Assembly (NCBI GenBank): GCA_903871235.1
Contig: CAIQGA010000081.1
Coordinates: forward strand, 17,553-81,552
Source: an uncultured Chlorobiaceae bacterium
GTDB lineage: Bacteria; Bacteroidota; Chlorobiia; Chlorobiales; Chlorobiaceae
Direction of reading: 5' to 3'
DNA length: 64,000 nucleotides
Shown here: one piece after another, positions 9,934-21,400 of the stretch
Position numbering within the stretch: the first letter of the stretch is position 1
Layout: every line of letters starts with the position of its first letter
Notes under the pieces: generated by a model
What the model saw: the letters and a program-made list of their open reading frames with translations, nothing else
What the model was told of the DNA's origin: nothing
Database searches by the model: none
Program-made: the position numbers and the translations under genes

Positions 9934-11583
9934 TTGAATCTGATCCGTCTCCTGAAATTGATCGATGGCAACCCATTACGGAAGCTTCTGGTATTTGCTT
10001 CAGCATCGGCACTGAGCACGACCCTTATGCTTTCAGTGGTTACCTTCGCAGCCCAGCAAATCGATAAAACCAGGGAAGAGTTCGTTAATGTGCCGCTTGC
10101 GGTGCTCTTTCTGCTCTGCCTGGTGACCTATATTGTCTTTGAAAGCCGCCTCGTTGAGCGCTTTGCTTCTGATATTGAAGAAGCCATAGACCTGCTGCGC
10201 ATGAAGCTGATCCATCGGCTGCGTCATGCGGATCTCTGGCAACTGGAGCATTTCGGCCAGAGCCGCTTGTTCGCCAACATTACCCAGAGCTGCAAGGTCG
10301 TTTCATCAAACTCTCAATACCTTGCCCTGGCAACCCGTTCGATCATCCAGATCGCGATGATACTCATCTATATCGCGACGGTTTCCATGATCTCGTGCGT
10401 GATGTTAACAGCGTTGCTTGCGGTTGCAGCAACGGCCTACTACCGCCTTGGGCTCTCTCTGGAGAGATGCCAGGAAAGCCTGGCTGAAGATGAGGGGAAA
10501 CTCTTTGAATGCGTTTCTGACTTGCTCGACGGATTCAAGGAACAGCGGCTCTGCAGCCGCAGAAGTCAGGCTCTGGGTGAAGAATTCAACAAGCTCTCCC
10601 TGCACACAGTGACATCGCGCAGTGAACTGCATCGGCAAAGCTGGCAGCAGTTTGTGTTTGGCGAAACCATGTTCAACCTGATGCTCGGGCTTGTAGTTTT
10701 TATCATACCGGTTTACTCCCCCTCTGTACGAACCGAACTGGTAAAGATATCTGCCGCAGTACTTTTCATGGTTCCCCCTGTATTCGGACTGATGCAATCC
10801 CTGACGGTACTTCGTGCAGCCAAAGCTGCCGCAGGCCGTATGATGGAGCTGGACAGCGAACTCGTCAATATTGTGGAGCTCTGCAGTGAAGACGGTGAGC
10901 AAAAAGTACCCGCCGGGTTCAACGAGATAAGGATGGCTGATATGGTATTTGCCTATCCGGCTCCCGGAGGCGAAATACCCTTCACGATCGGCCCTCTCAA
11001 CCTCAGCATCAAACGGGGTGAAGTGCTGTTCATAACTGGCGGCAACGGTTCAGGAAAATCGAGCTTGATCAAACTGCTGACCGGGCTCTATCATCCGCAG
11101 CACGGAAGGCTCCTTCATGACGATATAGTTATAAACTCACCCCGGCTTGCCGGGTATCGTGCGCTTATGGCACCAGTCTTCTCCGACTTCCATCTTTTTA
11201 TGCACCTTTACGGCCTTGGAGAGGTTGACCGCACTGAAGCAGAAGAACTGCTGCGCTGGATGGAGATGGAGGGTGTCGTCGGTATGGCGGGGAACCAGTT
11301 TACCCGCACAAAGCTTTCAACCGGGCAACGCAAACGTCTGGCTCTTGTTGCAGCACTGCTTGAAAAAAAACCGATTCTGATTCTTGATGAATGGGCCGCT
11401 GACCAGGACGCATATTTCCGGCATAAATTCTACCGCGAAATTCTGCCGGAACTCAAGCGGCGCGGAATGACCATTATTGCCGTGACGCACGATGACCGCT
11501 ATTTTGACGCTGCTGACCGCCGTATCCATCTTGAGTACGGCCAGTTGACAGAACTGCACACCAACAGGGAGGAGACAATATGA
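9934..11583 (+). CDS. Cyclic-peptide-type ABC exporter (TMD-NBD fusion), first of pair
   Basis: N-terminal TM segments, Walker A GGNGSGKSS, signature LSTGQRKRLALV, Walker B ILILDEWAADQD; TTG start preceded by AAGGAG. Resembles SyrD/PvdE-type exporters. Confidence 0.88.
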   Translation: MNLIRLLKLIDGNPLRKLLVFASASALSTTLMLSVVTFAAQQIDKTREEFVNVPLAVLFLLCLVTYIVFESRLVERFASDIEEAIDLLRMKLIHRLRHADLWQLEHFGQSRLFANITQSCKVVSSNSQYLALATRSIIQIAMILIYIATVSMISCVMLTALLAVAATAYYRLGLSLERCQESLAEDEGKLFECVSDLLDGFKEQRLCSRRSQALGEEFNKLSLHTVTSRSELHRQSWQQFVFGETMFNLMLGLVVFIIPVYSPSVRTELVKISAAVLFMVPPVFGLMQSLTVLRAAKAAAGRMMELDSELVNIVELCSEDGEQKVPAGFNEIRMADMVFAYPAPGGEIPFTIGPLNLSIKRGEVLFITGGNGSGKSSLIKLLTGLYHPQHGRLLHDDIVINSPRLAGYRALMAPVFSDFHLFMHLYGLGEVDRTEAEELLRWMEMEGVVGMAGNQFTRTKLSTGQRKRLALVAALLEKKPILILDEWAADQDAYFRHKFYREILPELKRRGMTIIAVTHDDRYFDAADRRIHLEYGQLTELHTNREETI

Positions 11584-13220
11584 GACTACTCAAGGCTGTT
11601 TTGCGGGAAATACCGGAAAATCTCAAGCCACTCCTCTTTATGAACATTTTGTCTGCAATTGCAACGATGTCGCTTGTTGCTCTGGTTTCAACTGCGGCAA
11701 AAGAAGGCGGAACCGGCCAGATCAGCGGGCGTCTCATGCTGATGTTTGCCATAACGGTTACCCTCTATCATGTAACACATATCTATACCCTTGTAACGGC
11801 ATCAGCCGATACCGAGCGCTTGATACACAAACTTCGCACGGGTCTGTTCGACCTTATCCGGCGTACCGATCTGTTAACCATTGAAAAGATCGGTCACGCA
11901 ACTCTTCAGGGTGTACTGACACAGGATACGCAGATTCTGGCCGAGGTACTGCCCATGCTGGTAATCGGATTCCAGCAGGCTGTCATGCTGCTTTTCCTGG
12001 CAGCCTACCTTGCCTGGCTCTCCCCGTTTGCCTGTTTCCTCGCATTCGGTCTTGCCGGTTTAACCGTAGCCATACGTTTTTCGCGTGTCAAGGCGCTGCG
12101 TACCATGATGCAGGCGGCTGACGAAGCTGAAAAAAGGGTTTTCGATGGTCTTACCGAACTTCTGCACGGGTTCAAAGAGATCAGGATGAATGGATTGCGT
12201 GCTGACGATGTGACCCTCACTCTTGCAGAAGCCTCTAATGAGTCCAGAAAAACTAACTCGCTTCTGAAAGCTCAATGGGGTCGGAATTATGCTGTTATCG
12301 AAGCCATGCTTTTTTCACTGGTCGGATTGATGGTTTTTGTGGTACCATTATGGGTTGCCGGCTTCCATACCGTGATACTTCCGACAACCATTGCGGTACT
12401 CTTTATCTCCGGCCCGGTGAGTACCGTCTCTTTTGTCACCCCCCTTATTACCAAAGCGGAACTGGCACTTGAAAATATTGACCTTGTCAAGCAAAGACTC
12501 TCTTCAGCAGCAAAGAACATCTCCTGCGAAGAGAGCGGTTCGCTTGAAAATTCACCACTGATGATTGGCCTGAAAGATGCGGAACTCTCTTTCCTTGATG
12601 CGAAAGGAGTCTCACTGTTCAAAATCGGACCGATTAATGCGGAGTTTCATGCTGGCGAGATCACCATGATTACCGGAGGTAATGGATCAGGCAAATCAAG
12701 TCTGCTTCGCATGCTTACAGGCCTCATTCCACTTGACACAGGTACTCTTGTTGCCGATGGCGTCGAACTCATGACCGAGCAGATGCAGGACTACAGAAAC
12801 CAGTTCTCTGCGATCTTCTCCGACTTTCACCTCTCCCGGCGCCTGACCTTTATTGATGAGCTGAATCCTGAAAGAGTACGCAGTATGCTGGAGCAGTTCG
12901 GCATGCAGGATAAAGTGAAGGTGAACAATCGGTACTTCAGTACCATTGATCTCTCCTCCGGACAACGTAAACGCCTGGCTCTTATTGTTGCTGAACTTGA
13001 AGACAATCCAATCATAGTACTGGACGAATGGGCGGCCGACCAGGATCCCCACTTCAGGCGTATTTTCTACGAAGAAATCCTGCCAGACCTCAAGGCACGG
13101 AACAAGATCATTATCTGTGTGACACACGATGATCGATGGTTCCACCTTGCCGACAGAATGTACCGGATGAATGAAGGGACAATAGAAGAGAGTGAGAAAA
13201 CAATAAATGGGAATACGTAA
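11580..13220 (+). CDS. Cyclic-peptide-type ABC exporter, second of pair
   Basis: Walker A GGNGSGKSS, LSSGQRKRLALI, IIVLDEWAADQD; ATG overlaps the previous stop (ATGA). Confidence 0.88.
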   Translation: MRLLKAVLREIPENLKPLLFMNILSAIATMSLVALVSTAAKEGGTGQISGRLMLMFAITVTLYHVTHIYTLVTASADTERLIHKLRTGLFDLIRRTDLLTIEKIGHATLQGVLTQDTQILAEVLPMLVIGFQQAVMLLFLAAYLAWLSPFACFLAFGLAGLTVAIRFSRVKALRTMMQAADEAEKRVFDGLTELLHGFKEIRMNGLRADDVTLTLAEASNESRKTNSLLKAQWGRNYAVIEAMLFSLVGLMVFVVPLWVAGFHTVILPTTIAVLFISGPVSTVSFVTPLITKAELALENIDLVKQRLSSAAKNISCEESGSLENSPLMIGLKDAELSFLDAKGVSLFKIGPINAEFHAGEITMITGGNGSGKSSLLRMLTGLIPLDTGTLVADGVELMTEQMQDYRNQFSAIFSDFHLSRRLTFIDELNPERVRSMLEQFGMQDKVKVNNRYFSTIDLSSGQRKRLALIVAELEDNPIIVLDEWAADQDPHFRRIFYEEILPDLKARNKIIICVTHDDRWFHLADRMYRMNEGTIEESEKTINGNT

Positions 13221-13254
13221 ACCGGCAATCTGCTCATAAAAGTAGGGATCGACC

Positions 13255-16200
13255 ATGATATCGATTACAGATCTGCTCGCCGAACTGGCTGCATTGGACA
13301 TTCAACTCCGGGTTGAAGATGGCTCGTTGCATTTCAATGCTCCTGAAGGTGTTTTTCATGATGAAATCCGTAAAAAAGTTCTGGCAGTAAAACCCGATTT
13401 GATTGCCTTTCTGCAACGGGAAAGCAGTGCCCCTGTCATCGATGAAGCACCGTTAACGGATACCGAATGCCACCTTGCTGCACTGTGGCGTGAATTTCTT
13501 AAATGCGACAAAATTAGAGCTAAAGACGATTTTTTCATCCTCGGAGGCCACAGCCTGCTCTTGATGCGCCTGGTTCTCAGAATTGAATCAGCAGGATTGG
13601 GGAAAATTGATCTTTCGCAGGCAATAAGCGCCAGAACTCTTGAAAAAATGGCAGGAGTGCTTGATAAGGCCGCCAATACACCACCTGCTCTGGATGTTTG
13701 TGCATCATCCCTGTCAGAATTGCCTGTATCGTCCACTCAGCCCCTCAACTCTCCACTCAACAGGATCAGCGATCCTTATCTCCGCGACAGTTCTCTTGCA
13801 CGGTTATGGCAAAGTGCTGCCGAGCGTTACAGTAAACTTCCTGCCATAGTCTATCGCAATGAAATCTTCACCTATCAGGAGCTTGATGGCTGGTCGTCAA
13901 CTCTCGCAGCCGCACTATTCGCTTCAGGAGTGAAAGAAGGCTCCACGGTCGCACTGGCTGCGACACGAAGCGCAGCATCAATTGCAGCCATCATTGCCAT
14001 ACTTAAATGTGGCGCAGTCTATCTCCCTCTGGATGACAAGATGCCCCACCTGCTGACAGAGGAGCTGTTGAAACTCTGTGATGCACACTGGATAATTGTC
14101 GATCAGGAAAGCCTCGAAAGGTATGCAAAGCTCAAGGAGATTCAACTCCTCGAACTCAACAAACTGAACACTCTTTCATCCGGTTCGATACTGCCGGAAA
14201 TTCCTGAACAATGTGGTCAGAAAGCAGCATACATCATGTTTACCTCGGGTTCAACAGGTGAACCAAAGGGAGTAATTATTCCCCACCGAGCAGTTGCCCG
14301 TCTTGCGCTCAACAAAAAAGTTATTGCACTTCAACCGGGTGACGGTATGGCGCAGACTGCTCCGCTTGCTTTTGATGCATCAACCCTTGAGATCTGGGCT
14401 ACACTATTGTCAGGAGCACGTCTGGTATTCATTGAAGAGAGCGTTCTCTTGCAACCGGAGAGACTGGGGAACTTCCTTGCCAAAAAAGGGGTCACCGCCA
14501 TGTGGCTGACCGCCTCACTTTTCAACCGGATTGCCGACCTCTCTGCGCAAGCCTTCGCTCCACTCCGGGTTCTCTTGACGGGGGGTGAAGTTTTAAGTCC
14601 CCATCATCTTAAAACCGTAATGACGGCCTGCCCTGATATCCAGATATTCAACGGCTACGGCCCTACCGAAAATACGACATTCACCACCCTCCATGCCATT
14701 ACAGCCGCTGATCTTGAAACTGGCTCTGTCCCTATTGGCCGTCCCATTGACAACACACAGGTCTATGTGCTTGACGAAGCCTTGCAACCCGCCAATATTG
14801 GTGTTATTGGTGAATTATACGCAGGCGGTGACGGCCTCGCGATCGGCTATGCCGGACGAAAGGATCTTACCGATCAGGCATTCCTCACGCTGCCCGACAG
14901 GCCAGAAAAACGAATCTACCGCACCGGTGATCTTGCCCGGTGGCGAATTGACGGCATCCTCGAATTTTGCGGTCGGAAAGACGGTCAAATCAAACTGCGC
15001 GGACATCGTATTGAAACCAGCGCAATAGAAAAAGTGCTTTCTGACTGCCCCGGGGTTAATGAGGCTGTGGTGATGGCTGATGGTGAAGGGGAATCAAGAG
15101 AGCTTGTCGCATTTGTCACCGCACAGCACCATGATGAAATGCTCTTGCGACACCACCTTGCCGAACGGCTCCCCATCTACATGATGCCAGCACGCTTTAT
15201 CTGGCTTGATGAGTTCAAAGTCAACAGCAACGGCAAAAAAGATCGTACGCTCCTCAGCAAGATGCTGACCGGAAACCAGGAAGAGATTCCTCTTTCATTC
15301 GGTCAGGAACGGCTCTGGATAGTACAGCAGATCATCCCCGACATACCACTCTATAATGTACCTCTTGCTTTTGCCATAGAAGGAGAGCTGGATTGTGCAG
15401 CACTCAACCGAGCCATTTTCGCTCTCGAAAAGCGCCACAAGGCACTCCGTTCTCTTATTCGTGCGGCAGACGATGCCAATCCGAACGTTCGTCATCAACT
15501 GCTGCCTCCCGGAGGTCTCGTACCCCATATCGTTGATCTCAGTTCATCCCAGTATCCGGAAGAGGCCGCGATGAGAACGATAGCTGTTGAAACAGTTCGT
15601 CCGTTCCGACTGGAATCTGAAATTCCTGCAAGAATCTTTCTCTTCAGACTTGGTCAACAGCAGTGGCGGTTTTTCATGGTCATCCACCATATTGCCTGTG
15701 ATGGATGGAGTTTAGACATTCTTCTGCATGATTTGGCAGCACTCTATGCCATTGAGAGGGGGACAACAGAGCGCCAGCTTTCACCCGTCAGGTACCGGTT
15801 TGCTGATTATGTTGCTATCCAAAAGAATTTTCTGAGAAGCAAGAATGGTCAACAAGTTCTGGATCGAAGATGCAAACGGTTGACTCCACCTCCGGAACCG
15901 CTCGATTTTCCGACCGACCATACTCGACCTCTGAATCGCAGTTATGCCGGCCAGACCCTTCACTTCCCTTTCAAGGCATCACTCAGCCAGGGTATTGACC
16001 AACTGGCACAAGATGCCGCCGTCACACCGTTTGTTCTCCTGCTGGCAATCGTCGAACTGCTCCTGTACCGCATTTCCGGTCACGGCAAAAACGGAAATTT
16101 TGCCGTAGGCGCTTTGTCGTCCGGTAGAGAGAGCACTGAGATGAGTGACCTCGTCGGTTTTTTTGTCAATACCGTGGTCATTCCCTGCCATATCAAGCCA

Positions 16201-18429
16201 GAGCAGACCTTTATTGAGCACCTGGCCTCAGTCAGCGAGGAGTGGCAGGCCGCACTCTCCGATCAGCAGTGCCCTTTCGCTCACCTTGTTGAGCGCATGA
16301 ATATGCCGAGAAATCTCTCCAGAAATCCACTCTTTGATGTTCTTGTGGTCTGGCAGGATATGCTTCCGGAAACCCCCGACCTGCCGGGGCTGAAAACCCG
16401 GTCGGTTAAAACCAGCCTGCCCTATGCAAAGTTTGACCTCTCATTCAACTTTGTGAAAAATGAAAAAACCATTGAACTTTTTCTTGAATTTTCAACAGAA
16501 CTTTTTGAAGAAGAGAGAATTGGCAGAATGGTTCAGCGATTCCAATCACTCCTCTCGGCTCTTGTTCACAATCCTCTTGAAATGGTTGCAGAGTTGGATA
16601 TCTGGATTCCAGGAGAGAAACATCAGGTCATTGAGGAGTTTAATAACACAACTCTTGCTCTGCCAACTCGCCGTGCCATAACAGAACCGTTTCTGGACGC
16701 ATCAATTCGTCACGCCGCTCTTTCAGCAGTGCTCTCTGAGGATGGTACCGTACAGAATTATCGCTCTTTTGCACGCCGGGCAGGAGCCATTGCCGCATTG
16801 CTTATAAAAAACGGCGTTCAGCGTGAAGACCATGTTGCCGTACTGCTGCCACGATCACCAGAAATGCTGGCCGCAATTTTTGGAATAATCATGGCGGGGG
16901 CAGTCTATGTCCCTCTTGATCCAACTCACCCTCCACTGCGTCTTTGCGAAACTCTGAAAGATCTTCAGCAACCCTTCGTGTTATGTGATCGACCACTGCC
17001 AGCAGAACTTGCTCTTTGCTGCCGTCCTGTCACTCTTCCGGATTCCAAGCAGGAAGCAGAACCGGTTTCACTTGCCTCTCCTGATGATCTGGCCTATATC
17101 ATCTTTACCTCCGGCTCAACCGGAAAACCCAAAGGGGTAATGATTGAGCATCACGCCGTACTTAACCGCATCCTCTGGATGCAAGAGACCTTTCCGATCG
17201 GGCCAGGAGATGTCGTTTTGCAGAAAACGCCGGTAACCTTCGACGTTTCGATCTGGGAACTTTTCTGGTGGTCATGGACTGGAGCAGCCATCGCCATGCT
17301 CAAACCGGGTGATGAAAAAAATCCGCAAGCATTGGCCGATGCTATTGAGCAACATCAAGTCACCATCATCCATTTTGTGCCATCAATGCTTGCCGTTTTC
17401 CTTGACACGATTGAGAGTGGTCGAGTTGACTGCGGTCGCATAGCAAGCCTGCGGCTTGTTTTTGTCAGTGGAGAAGCGCTTGACGCAACGGTTGTTGAAC
17501 GCTTCAACAGGCTCATTTTTAATCGTCACGGCACTGAGCTCCATAATCTCTATGGCCCTACGGAAGCGACTGTCGATGTAAGCTGGCAACCGGTTTCCCC
17601 ATGGCCAACAAAAACAGCTCCCTCCATCGGCCGTCCCATAGCCAACACCTTGATGTACATTCTTGATGAACAGCACCGGCCACTGCCAACTGGAATCTCC
17701 GGAGAAATAGCAATTGGTGGCGTGCAGGTGGCACGTGGTTATCTCAACCAGCCGGAACTCACCGCCGAACGTTTTATTGCCGACCCCTTCAACCCGAAAC
17801 TCCGGATGTATCTTACCGGTGACCTTGGTCGATGGACAAATGACGGAAAAATTGAATACCTCGGACGCTCGGACTGGCAGGTAAAAATTCGCGGCCAGCG
17901 TGTTGAGCCCGGTGAAATCGAACAGACGCTTGAGCATCACGGCCAAATCACTCGGGCCATCGTTGTTGCAGCAGAAAACCAGGGGCTGACCGAACTTCAT
18001 GCCTGGATACAAAGTGAAGTAACCCTTGACAGAGCAGCTCTTCGGAATTTCCTCAGGGAGCGCCTTCCTGAAAGTATGATCCCTGCACGGTTTTTTCCGA
18101 TTAAAGAGCTTCCTCAAACTGCAAGCGGAAAACTTGACCGTCAACTGCTTGCAAAGCAATCACAAGCAATTCTTGCAGCACCCTCAGACCGCAGACCAGG
18201 GAAAGGTGATCATAAAGAGGTCGCCCTGACCTCCGGCTTTACGCTTGACGAAGCAACTGAAAGCCTGAAACTCACTCTTTGCTTCAATACAGCAATGATC
18301 TCCGCGTATGATTCGGAGACTCTCGCAAGAAGGTATGTCGACACACTTCAGGAGATAGTCAATCAAGCTTCTGATTCAGAGGCTCCTGGAAAGATTAATT
18401 GTACCGCTCAACAGAACCGTCGCACATGA
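13255..18429 (+). CDS. NRPS: TubC-like docking - T - A - C - A(Ser) - short C-like tail
   Basis: N-term MISITDLLAELAALDIQLRVEDGSLHFNAPEGV (TubC_N-like); DDFFILGGHSLLLMR (T); IMFTSGSTGEPKG (A); HHIACDG (C); IIFTSGSTGKPKG (A). No LGG[HD]S after either A domain. Confidence 0.93.
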   Translation: MISITDLLAELAALDIQLRVEDGSLHFNAPEGVFHDEIRKKVLAVKPDLIAFLQRESSAPVIDEAPLTDTECHLAALWREFLKCDKIRAKDDFFILGGHSLLLMRLVLRIESAGLGKIDLSQAISARTLEKMAGVLDKAANTPPALDVCASSLSELPVSSTQPLNSPLNRISDPYLRDSSLARLWQSAAERYSKLPAIVYRNEIFTYQELDGWSSTLAAALFASGVKEGSTVALAATRSAASIAAIIAILKCGAVYLPLDDKMPHLLTEELLKLCDAHWIIVDQESLERYAKLKEIQLLELNKLNTLSSGSILPEIPEQCGQKAAYIMFTSGSTGEPKGVIIPHRAVARLALNKKVIALQPGDGMAQTAPLAFDASTLEIWATLLSGARLVFIEESVLLQPERLGNFLAKKGVTAMWLTASLFNRIADLSAQAFAPLRVLLTGGEVLSPHHLKTVMTACPDIQIFNGYGPTENTTFTTLHAITAADLETGSVPIGRPIDNTQVYVLDEALQPANIGVIGELYAGGDGLAIGYAGRKDLTDQAFLTLPDRPEKRIYRTGDLARWRIDGILEFCGRKDGQIKLRGHRIETSAIEKVLSDCPGVNEAVVMADGEGESRELVAFVTAQHHDEMLLRHHLAERLPIYMMPARFIWLDEFKVNSNGKKDRTLLSKMLTGNQEEIPLSFGQERLWIVQQIIPDIPLYNVPLAFAIEGELDCAALNRAIFALEKRHKALRSLIRAADDANPNVRHQLLPPGGLVPHIVDLSSSQYPEEAAMRTIAVETVRPFRLESEIPARIFLFRLGQQQWRFFMVIHHIACDGWSLDILLHDLAALYAIERGTTERQLSPVRYRFADYVAIQKNFLRSKNGQQVLDRRCKRLTPPPEPLDFPTDHTRPLNRSYAGQTLHFPFKASLSQGIDQLAQDAAVTPFVLLLAIVELLLYRISGHGKNGNFAVGALSSGRESTEMSDLVGFFVNTVVIPCHIKPEQTFIEHLASVSEEWQAALSDQQCPFAHLVERMNMPRNLSRNPLFDVLVVWQDMLPETPDLPGLKTRSVKTSLPYAKFDLSFNFVKNEKTIELFLEFSTELFEEERIGRMVQRFQSLLSALVHNPLEMVAELDIWIPGEKHQVIEEFNNTTLALPTRRAITEPFLDASIRHAALSAVLSEDGTVQNYRSFARRAGAIAALLIKNGVQREDHVAVLLPRSPEMLAAIFGIIMAGAVYVPLDPTHPPLRLCETLKDLQQPFVLCDRPLPAELALCCRPVTLPDSKQEAEPVSLASPDDLAYIIFTSGSTGKPKGVMIEHHAVLNRILWMQETFPIGPGDVVLQKTPVTFDVSIWELFWWSWTGAAIAMLKPGDEKNPQALADAIEQHQVTIIHFVPSMLAVFLDTIESGRVDCGRIASLRLVFVSGEALDATVVERFNRLIFNRHGTELHNLYGPTEATVDVSWQPVSPWPTKTAPSIGRPIANTLMYILDEQHRPLPTGISGEIAIGGVQVARGYLNQPELTAERFIADPFNPKLRMYLTGDLGRWTNDGKIEYLGRSDWQVKIRGQRVEPGEIEQTLEHHGQITRAIVVAAENQGLTELHAWIQSEVTLDRAALRNFLRERLPESMIPARFFPIKELPQTASGKLDRQLLAKQSQAILAAPSDRRPGKGDHKEVALTSGFTLDEATESLKLTLCFNTAMISAYDSETLARRYVDTLQEIVNQASDSEAPGKINCTAQQNRRT
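16650..18170 (+). other. Adenylation domain predicted to activate serine
   Basis: Residues read from FDVSIWELF, VTIIHFVPSML, LRLVFVSGEAL, HNLYGPTEATVDVS give DVWHFSLVDK, the standard Ser signature. Confidence 0.85.
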
Positions 18430-21400
18430 AAATCGCAGACTTTATTTTTGAGGATCCATCATCAGCCGTTGCATCCGGAGCTCTTAAAGCTGAATCGACG
18501 AGGGGTTCAGGCAACATTGCTTCACGTTTTTCAACCATCGCCGCACGTCATCCCTTGCGCACTGCGGTTGTTGATGAAGAGGACTCAATGACCTACAGAG
18601 AACTGGACGACCTTTCAGACCGAATAGCTCACCTCTTGCTTCATCAACAGCTTCAGCCGGAGAGCCGGGTTGGCATCATGATGGGACGAAGTCGCTTCTC
18701 TATTGCGGCTCTTTTCGGAATCATAAAAGCCGGTTGTGTCTATATCCCGATTGATCCAACACTTCCCCTCGAACGCCGTAACAGGCTTCTTTCAATTGCC
18801 AATGCAAAAGCACTCATTACCTCTGCCGACACTGCTGGCGACATGCAACGGCTGGAGTGGCTCAATTCCGGTCTGCAATTCAGCCTCACACTTGACTGTG
18901 ACAATGTTGACTCTCTGGTTGAAACGCCAGGAGAGCTGATGTCCACAGAACTTTGGGATCATATTGCCGGTGAGGCCGTCAATGACATTGACGCCGGGGG
19001 ATGGAAAAGCGCATTTACAGGACTTCCGATAACTCCATCGGCAATGGAAGCATTCGGCACAAATGCATACAATAAAATTGCACCCTGCCTCAAGCCGGGA
19101 GCCCGTGTACTGGAAATCGGCTGTGCATCCGGCTTTACCATGCGCCACACGGCTCCGCTTGCCGCATCGTATCTTGCCACTGACCTCTCAAGGCACAATG
19201 CCGAGCGGGTCGAAGTTATTGCAAGAAATCTTGGCCTTCAACAGGTTACCAGTCGTCAACTGGCTGCTCATGACATTGATATTCTGCCCGAAAAAAGTTT
19301 CGATCTCATTGTCATGAACAGCGTCATCGAAAGTTTTCCGGGCTATGGCTATCTTCGCAATGTGCTCGACAAGTCGGTAAACCTGCTGGCTCCGGGGGGA
19401 GCTTTGTTTCTCGGTAATCTGTGGGATCTTGAACGTCAGGAGATCTATCTGGCCGATCTCGCCAAATTTGCCAGAGAACACGCTGGCGAGGGTTATTCTA
19501 CCCGAAGTAATCTGAACGGCAGTTTTTTTGTCCCATTCGACTTTTTCCGTGACTGGGCTGCCCGGCGTCTTGAACGCCCATCTCTTAAGCGCTCACCAAT
19601 TGATGCTCCAGGCTTTGACCCGGCGCCCTACTCTTTTGACGTTCTTATCAGCTTTGACCAGCACGGCGAGGGAATCGCTTCAGATGAGAGAAAAACTCAC
19701 CTGCATCTTGACCGCAGAGCACTGCTTCCTGAGAACCCCGTTCAACCCCCGGCAGAGATCAGTGCATCTCACGCCGCATATATCATATTTACAAGCGGTT
19801 CAAGCGGACAACCAAAAGGAGTGCTTGTTGAACATGGATCAGTCATCAATCTGATCCATGCGATTGAAGAAGAAATCTATACACCGCTCAAAGCCAGGAT
19901 TAAAGCTGAGTTCCTGAACATCAGTTGCTGTTTCTCTTTCTCCTTTGATGGCTCCATTCATCAAATCTTTACCCCCCTGCTCAATGGTCACACCCTTCAT
20001 CTGCCAAATGAGGAGACCCGGCAGGATCCTGAACGTTTACATAGCTTTTTTGAGTCGCACCAACTGCATGTCGTCGATGCCACACCAAGCCTTTTTACAC
20101 TCCTGCTCGATTATTGGCAGGAGAGAGGAATCGGCAGTTCAGCGATCTGTTTCATTCTCGGCGGTGAGACGTTCAGCACAAAGCTTCCAGAACGGTTGTA
20201 CGCTCTCCCGGGCACTCTCAACAGTGAGATATGGAATGCCTACGGACCGACAGAGAGTTGTGTGGCCGCCTGCCACTACAGGATGACTTCTGCCAACTGG
20301 CACGACATCTTACCACCACCGATCGGCATGCCTCTGTCGGGTATTGACATCAAACTCTGTGATGAGTCGGGCAGATTACTGCCAGTAGGGATACCCGGTC
20401 AAATCTTAATCGGGGGAGCGGGAGTTGCCCGTGAATACATCAACGAACCTGAACTGACAGCCCGTCACTTTCTCGTCGATGATGAGGGCAAACGATGGTA
20501 CTGTACCGGCGATATCGGTCGCTGGATTGAGCCCGGCCTCCTGCAATTCATGGGTCGGGAGGACCGGCAGGTCAAAGTACGCGGCTACCGTATTGAACTC
20601 TCTGAAATTGAGTCTGCGATGCTTGCCTCTCCTCTTGTTCGTCAAGTCGCCGTAGTTGTCGCAGATCCCCGTCAGGATGGAGACCGCATCCTGGTTGCCT
20701 GGGTTGTTGCAAACCCCGGTTTTGATGCCGTACGTTGCCGTGCTGATCTTGATCTGCTTCTCCCTGCATGGATGATGCCAACATTAATCGTTGAGATTGA
20801 TGAACTGCCCATCAACAGCAATGGCAAACTTGATGAGCACCGTCTGCCATCACTGCACAAAAAAGAGCTTTCGAATTCGAATGCCCGGATGCAAATCCCC
20901 TTTAGCCGGGATACAGAACGCAAGCTTGCTGAATTATGGCAGAAGCTTCTTGATGTGCCGATCAACTCTGTGGAGGATGATTTTTTTATGCTTGGAGGTC
21001 ACAGTGTTCTTGGAATACGGCTTGTTTCGCTCATTGAAACCGGGTTCGATGTAAAACTGCCTCTTGCCGAGCTTTTCAGCTCAACAACAATAGCCCGGAT
21101 GGCCGATCGGATAGAAGCAAAACAGGCCGCATGCAAATGGCATTCCCTGGTTGCTGTAAATCCCTGCGGTGAAAGAACACCTCTGGTCTGCTTTCATCCG
21201 GCGGGAGGCAATGTGCTTTGCTATAAAGCGCTTGCTGATGCTCTTGGCCGTGACTGGCCGATCTACATGGTTCAGGCCTCAGGACTTGAAGCCGGGCAGT
21301 CGCTGCAGCCATCCGTAGAATTGATGATTACAGAATATCTGCCTGAATTACAGGAGATAATCCGGGATCGGCCGATCATACTGCTTGGATGGAGCTTTGG

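Noticed and set aside
15240-15300. Hidden T domain between the first A and C of the 13255-18429 NRPS lost by frameshift
   Set aside because: A10 motif runs directly into the C start in the same frame with no space for about 70 aa, so a frameshift cannot explain it.
17383-18159. 258-aa minus-strand ORF
   Set aside because: Antisense to the Ser-type A domain of the NRPS; no recognisable motifs.
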